Source: Acholeplasma sp. CAG:878 (GTDB taxonomy: Bacteria > Bacillota_I > Bacilli_A > RF39 > UBA660). Taken from it: DNA of 18,680 nt. The notes beneath the pieces were generated by a model. That model was not told where the DNA came from. It did no database searches and saw only the letters and a list, made by a program, of their open reading frames with translations. The stretch is taken from positions 1 through 18,680 of the forward strand of contig HF989885.1 in the NCBI GenBank assembly GCA_000432255.1. The letters are read 5' to 3'. Made by a program: the position numbers and the translations under genes. The number at the start of each line of letters is the position of its first letter. The first letter of the stretch is position 1. Positions 14,883-18,680 of the stretch are shown piece after piece.

Positions 14883-15834
14883 CTAATAACTCCTTAAATT
14901 CTAAGACTGTTTTTACTTCCATAATTTGTTTTTTTAAATTACTATTTATTCCTTTTAAATACCATAAAACATGGCTTCTCATTTGTAATAAAGTTATTCT
15001 TTCACTATTGTTTTCTAATAAATAATCTATATGTTTAGAAATCATATTTAATCTATCTAGATATGTTATCTTAGATGGTTCAATATTATAATCTAAATAA
15101 TCAATTGTTTGTTTAATTAACCAAGGATTTCCTAAAACTGCTCTTCCTATCATAACCATGTCACAATTAGTTTCTAATAACATCCTCTTAGCATCATAAC
15201 ACGATTTTATATCACCATTACCGATTACTGGTATTGTAACATTTTCTTTTACTTGTCTTATAATATCCCAATTAGCTTTCCCACTATATCCTTGAGCTCT
15301 AGTTCTTGGATGAACTGTAATTGCACTAGCTCCTGCTTTCTCACAAATTTTAGCTATTTCAACAGCATTTATACTTTTTTCATCCCAACCACTTCTAATT
15401 TTAACAGTTACAGGAATTGGTACACTTTCAACTACTGCTTTTACTATTTCAAACACTTTTTCAGGACTTTTTAGTAAAGCACTACCCGCTTGAGCTTTAA
15501 CTGATACTTTTAAAACAGGACATCCCATGTTTATATCAATTATATCTGGTTTCATATTTTCATATATATATTTAGCTGCATAGACAAATGTTTCTTTGTC
15601 ACTTCCAAATATTTGTTGACTAATAGGTCTTTCTTCATCTTTCATATAAAGCATATCAATTGTTTTTTTGCTTCCATAGTATATTGCTTTATCACTTACC
15701 ATTTCACTTACTATTAACCCACAGCCCATTTCTTTTATAATTCTTCTAAATGCACTATTACAAATACCAGCCATAGGAGCTAAAACAACTTTGTTTTTTA
15801 TTTCTACATTTCCTATTTTCATTTTATTATCCAT
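14848..15834 (-). CDS. dusB: tRNA-dihydrouridine synthase
   Basis: This FMN-dependent enzyme reduces uridines in the tRNA D-loop to dihydrouridine. The 328-aa protein has normal length and a TIM-barrel: VVLAPMAGICNSAFR at the start, INMGCPVLKV with the catalytic Cys, AGSALLK, VTVKIRSGW, ITVHPRTRAQGY, PVIGNGDI and MIGRAVLGNPW (FMN phosphate site). A C-terminal helical domain (about 250-328) contacts tRNA. The start at 15834 overlaps the end of the preceding gene by 16 nt; a second ATG four codons later is also possible, and neither has a clear ribosome-binding site. Position near lysS is as in Bacillus, where the homologue is called dusB (formerly yacF). Confidence 0.95.
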   Translation of the reverse strand: MDNKMKIGNVEIKNKVVLAPMAGICNSAFRRIIKEMGCGLIVSEMVSDKAIYYGSKKTIDMLYMKDEERPISQQIFGSDKETFVYAAKYIYENMKPDIIDINMGCPVLKVSVKAQAGSALLKSPEKVFEIVKAVVESVPIPVTVKIRSGWDEKSINAVEIAKICEKAGASAITVHPRTRAQGYSGKANWDIIRQVKENVTIPVIGNGDIKSCYDAKRMLLETNCDMVMIGRAVLGNPWLIKQTIDYLDYNIEPSKITYLDRLNMISKHIDYLLENNSERITLLQMRSHVLWYLKGINSNLKKQIMEVKTVLEFKELLDEEKKIFSLND

Positions 15835-16817
15835 CCATTAGGAAGTGAGCGTTCACCAGAACTTGAATAAGCTACAGGATCATTTACAACTTCACCATTT
15901 ATATACAAAACTGAAGAAGCTCCGCCATCTAAGTTAGATGCATTATAAGCATTATATCTTTCAAAAATATTAACTAAATCTTGCATAGTAGCGCCTCCAC
16001 GGAAACCATATTTACTTCCATTTCCTTCAACTGTCAAAAGTAAAACTATGCCATCTTTTCTTTGTCCTATAGCAGTTCTTGGATGAGTTCCATAACCCCC
16101 ATTACCAACTAAATTAGCTTTTTTTCCATTCATTATTAAATATGGTCCAAAACAAACAGCATCTCTTATTCCTTTTTCAATAGCTTCTTGGGCAGTCATT
16201 CTTCCTAAAATTAACACATTATTATTATTAAATCCTATTATATTTTCTGGCTTTCCACCATTATTTTCGATTATTTCTCCATCTTTTATAAATATATCAG
16301 CCGCTTTAGCACCATTTCCCATACCGCCTACATCAGTAAAACCACCACCATTAATCGCTACAATCGCACCATTTTTATTTGCCATTTTTGATAAATATTC
16401 ACCATTAGTTCCATAAAAACTGCTTTTCATTGTTTTTATTCTTGAAGCATCATATATTACCGTTAAATAAACATGATAATTTTTTTCATCAAACTCAATT
16501 AATTTATATAATTGTCCTTCTTCATGGTTTAATATTTGTTCCTCATATTCATTTTCATATACTTTTTCATTGCTTGGTTTGAAGGTAATATCAGCTGGTT
16601 TTGTTTCTTCTTTGAAATCTTCAGTATAATTTTTTTTAAGAACCTCTTCAATCTGTTTTTCTGAATATAGTACTCTTGCTAGATATTGATGAGATTTAGT
16701 ACTCATCGCTGTAGTTATAAACATATCTTTAAATTTTTTATTAGGTCCATAAGCTAATAAAAGACAAAAAATAGCCATAACATCTAAAATAATTAATACA
16801 ATTGTCTTTTTCTTCAT
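15819..16817 (-). CDS. membrane-anchored phosphodiester glycosidase (NAGPA) family protein
   Basis: Residues about 3-24 form one N-terminal transmembrane anchor with lysines in front, so the domain faces outside. The rest (about 110-332) carries marks of the NAGPA/phosphodiester glycosidase family: AINGGGFTD, FGPYLIMNGK, HPRTAIGQRKDG, LLTVEG and NLDGGASSVLYINGE. Bacterial members are linked to cell-envelope glycans such as exopolysaccharide or teichoic-acid-type glycosides. The substrate is not evident. I chose ATG 16817 because GAGGTGAG (16822-16829) lies 4 nt upstream; an earlier in-frame GTG at 16826 is inside that site. The TGA of gpmI also lies inside it, so the genes are coupled. Confidence 0.85.
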   Translation of the reverse strand: MKKKTIVLIILDVMAIFCLLLAYGPNKKFKDMFITTAMSTKSHQYLARVLYSEKQIEEVLKKNYTEDFKEETKPADITFKPSNEKVYENEYEEQILNHEEGQLYKLIEFDEKNYHVYLTVIYDASRIKTMKSSFYGTNGEYLSKMANKNGAIVAINGGGFTDVGGMGNGAKAADIFIKDGEIIENNGGKPENIIGFNNNNVLILGRMTAQEAIEKGIRDAVCFGPYLIMNGKKANLVGNGGYGTHPRTAIGQRKDGIVLLLTVEGNGSKYGFRGGATMQDLVNIFERYNAYNASNLDGGASSVLYINGEVVNDPVAYSSSGERSLPNGWIIK

Positions 16818-16822
16818 AAAAC

Positions 16823-18385
16823 TCACCTCACTACATAAAAATAAATAAATCTTGTTACATAAAATACAAACATACTTAAAATAAAGATTGTACTTAATAT
16901 TGTAAACACTTTCTCTTTTTTGTTTTTTATTAATACTTTACCAGTCATTTCCTTTGGTATTTTTAAATTTAACAATTTCAAGATTGTTGGCGCGATGTCG
17001 GATAATTTACCATCTTTCAATTTAACTTTAGCTGTTACAATAAAATTAACTAAATTAGTTGTATGACTAGTTAAAATATTTCCATCCTTATCGAGCATTT
17101 CTTCACAATTTCCATGATCGGCAGTTATAATCATTGTTCCTTTATAGTTTTCATATATTTTCCCAACGCATTCATCAACAACCTCAACTGCTTTTATAGC
17201 GGCTTCTAAATTACCAGTATGACCAACCATATCACCATTAGCAAAATTAAGGACTATAAAATCATAATCATTCATTATTGGAAGTAATCTGTTAGTTATT
17301 TCATATGCACTCATTTCTGGTTTTAAATCATATGTCGCAACTTTTGGTGATGGGATTAAAATTCGTTTACAATTGTCTAGTTCTAATTCCACCCCACCAT
17401 CAAAGAAATAAGTTACATGTGCATATTTCTCAGTTTCAGCTATTCTTAGTTGTTTTAATCCTTTTTTACTAATATATTCTCCTAAAGTGTTTTCTACTTT
17501 CTCTTTTTTGAACATAGTAGTACATATTACTTCATCACTAACACTTGCCATTGTAAGTAACTTTATGTCTTTTTTCACTCTTTCAAAACCATTAAAATCA
17601 TCATTAGTTAAAGCACTACCTAGTTCTCTTAATCTATCTGGTCTAAAATTAAAGAATATTATACCATCATGGTTACTTACACATCCTTCCTTGTCAATTA
17701 TTCCAGGACATATAAATTCATCGGTTATTCCTTTTTCATAATTTCTTTTGATTGCAACTTCTAAATTTGGGTAAATATCATTACTAGCTCCTGTTATTAC
17801 ATCATAAGCTCTTTTAACTCGAGTATATCTATTATCTCTATCCATTGCATAATATCTACCAGAGATTGTCGCAATTTTTCCTTTTTTTAAATCTAATTTA
17901 TTTATATACTCTAAACTACTATGTGGCAGTGTGTCTCTTCCATCCGTAAATATATGAAGATAAAATGGTATATTATTCTTATCTAAAATATCTATTAATG
18001 TTTGTAGATGTAGTAAACTAGAGTGAACCCCACCATCACTAACTAATCCCATCAAATGTATTCTTGTGTTGTTTTTTCTTACATAATCAAGCATCTCTTT
18101 TAATTCTGGATTGTTTTCAAATGTATGAGTTTTAATCGAATTATTAATCAATTCCATTCCTTGAAGTATAACTCTTCCAGCTCCGATATTGGTATGTCCT
18201 ACTTCACTATTACCCATAATACCTTTTGGCAATCCTACTTCACATCCACTTGCTACTAATTTGCTATGTGGATATTTATTTATTATTTTATCTAAATTCG
18301 GAGTTTTAGCCAACATATAAGCATTGCCTTTTGAACTTTGGTTAATTCCTACACCATCTAAAATACACAATAATAGTTTTTTCAT
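16823..18385 (-). CDS. gpmI: cofactor-independent phosphoglycerate mutase with C-terminal membrane tail
   Basis: GpmI interconverts 3- and 2-phosphoglycerate in glycolysis using two Mn2+ ions and a phosphoserine. The alkaline-phosphatase-fold motifs are intact: LDGVG (Asp10), MGNSEVGHTNIGAG (nucleophile Ser60), SDGGVHS, FTDGRDT, GRYYAMDRDNR, FNFRPDR, NFANGDMVGHTG and TADHGNCEEM. The family usually ends soon after the motif seen here as PKEMTGKVLIK. This protein instead continues about 30 residues through one strongly hydrophobic segment to end FYVVR, 520 aa in total. The tail would anchor the enzyme to the membrane. I chose ATG 18385 with GGTGA in front; the in-frame extension to 18445 overlaps the promoter and is not part of the enzyme. 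The TGA stop lies in the ribosome-binding site of the next gene. Confidence 0.95.
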   Translation of the reverse strand: MKKLLLCILDGVGINQSSKGNAYMLAKTPNLDKIINKYPHSKLVASGCEVGLPKGIMGNSEVGHTNIGAGRVILQGMELINNSIKTHTFENNPELKEMLDYVRKNNTRIHLMGLVSDGGVHSSLLHLQTLIDILDKNNIPFYLHIFTDGRDTLPHSSLEYINKLDLKKGKIATISGRYYAMDRDNRYTRVKRAYDVITGASNDIYPNLEVAIKRNYEKGITDEFICPGIIDKEGCVSNHDGIIFFNFRPDRLRELGSALTNDDFNGFERVKKDIKLLTMASVSDEVICTTMFKKEKVENTLGEYISKKGLKQLRIAETEKYAHVTYFFDGGVELELDNCKRILIPSPKVATYDLKPEMSAYEITNRLLPIMNDYDFIVLNFANGDMVGHTGNLEAAIKAVEVVDECVGKIYENYKGTMIITADHGNCEEMLDKDGNILTSHTTNLVNFIVTAKVKLKDGKLSDIAPTILKLLNLKIPKEMTGKVLIKNKKEKVFTILSTIFILSMFVFYVTRFIYFYVVR

Positions 18386-18400
18386 ATAATCACCAACACT

Positions 18401-18406
18401 ATTATA
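18401..18406 (-). promoter_or_regulatory. -10 element very close to the gpmI start codon
   Basis: TATAAT on the - strand ends 15 nt before the gpmI ATG. The region 17 nt further upstream is A/T-only (TTTTAA) with no good -35 match. If used, the transcript would begin about at the GGTGA ribosome-binding site and have a leader of roughly 10 nt. Confidence 0.5.
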
Positions 18407-18467
18407 CATTATTTTACACTTTTTTAAAAGAAAAAATATCAACAATATAAGAAAAAACGCAAATAAA

Positions 18468-18484
18468 AAGAGCTTTTAGCTCTT
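18468..18484 (-). terminator. intrinsic terminator after the acidic repeat protein
   Basis: AAGAGC and GCTCTT pair over 6 bp with a 5-nt loop, and a T-rich run (TTTATTTGCGTTTTTT) follows on the - strand. The stem starts at the stop codon of the right-edge gene. It should separate that gene from gpmI. Confidence 0.65.
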
Positions 18485-18680
18485 AAAATTTCCATATATC
18501 TTCTTCTGAATCAACTGTATTATTCATATCATCAGATTGTACGAAATTATTATCAGTTTCATTAGAAGTAGACTCTGAAGTATCCCCTAGTGGTTTAAAC
18601 AAATCGTTGCTGTAAGATACTTGTTCATCGCTTTGTAATGGTTGATATAAATCTTCATGATTTACTTGTTCGTCGTTTTG
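18483..18680 (-). CDS. C-terminal end of an acidic repeat protein (partial)
   Basis: The frame is open from the right edge of the window to TAA at 18483-18485, giving 65 residues; the start lies outside. The sequence is acidic, rich in Asp, Glu, Asn, Gln and Ser, and looks disordered. It begins with two tandem copies of a unit of about 16 residues, QNDEQVNHEDLYQPL and QSDEQVSYSNDLFKPL, followed by a Ser/Thr/Asn/Asp linker and a final EEDIWKF. There are no hydrophobic stretches. The visible part does not reveal the function. It could be the low-complexity tail of a cytoplasmic or envelope protein, and the repeats may extend beyond the window. Confidence 0.75.
   Translation of the reverse strand, partial: QNDEQVNHEDLYQPLQSDEQVSYSNDLFKPLGDTSESTSNETDNNFVQSDDMNNTVDSEEDIWKF

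Noticed and set aside
18386..18445. N-terminal extension of GpmI by 20 residues.
   Set aside because: GpmI proteins begin at KKLLLCILDGVG; the extension covers the -10 element and has no ribosome-binding site.

Overview
The window is a strongly AT-rich piece of a low-G+C Bacillota genome, probably an uncultured or gut-type member of Bacilli. Three things point there: gene orders known from that group (dnaD-nth; dusB-...-lysS), Shine-Dalgarno sites of the AGGAGG/GGTGAG type, and a bacterial 74-76 nt tRNA pair with encoded CCA. The genetic code looks standard. Tryptophans are TGG, and TGA ends several genes at tight overlaps, for example the metallopeptidase/dnaD and dnaD/nth junctions.

Left part (1-4720): an accessory island read on the + strand. 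Both edges are relics of IS3-family transposase genes in the same orientation: a broken orfA piece (139-441) on the left and a broken orfB piece (about 4046-4720) on the right. Between them lies a mobilisation module. It holds a MobV/Mob_Pre relaxase, a 174-nt spacer with three overlapping alternative hairpins, a 130-aa protein of unknown function, and a 382-aa protein of unknown function behind a consensus promoter and followed by a strong terminator. After that comes a non-coding, highly structured stretch. It contains, on the - strand, the sequence TAGTGTGTTA next to two inverted repeats, which is the core of pMV158-type origins of transfer. I see no replication protein or integrase, so this looks like a mobilisable plasmid or element, or its remnant, lodged in an old IS.

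Right part (4732-18680): every gene is on the - strand and most are housekeeping. In the direction of transcription (right to left) they are: the end of an acidic repeat protein; a terminator; gpmI with an unusual C-terminal membrane segment; a membrane-anchored phosphodiester-glycosidase-type protein; dusB; an RDD membrane protein; lysS; a large secreted cysteine-rich protein ending in a type IV secretion pilin-like membrane hairpin; a histidine phosphatase; ackA; an NrnA-like DHH phosphoesterase; tRNA-Gln(CTG) and tRNA-Glu(CTC); a terminator; a new promoter; guaD-like deaminase; a DUF1292 protein; a zinc-metallopeptidase-like protein; dnaD; and nth. Spacing is very tight, with overlaps or gaps under 15 nt almost throughout, so there are probably two main transcription units: gpmI to the tRNAs, and guaD to nth. 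nth now abuts the IS relic directly.

The most unusual items are the pilin-like cysteine-repeat surface protein inside a translation/metabolism operon, the membrane tail on phosphoglycerate mutase, the unrecognised 382-aa cargo protein with its strong promoter, the cytoplasmic HExxH protein co-translated between DUF1292 and dnaD, and the dense RNA-like structures of the mobile island.
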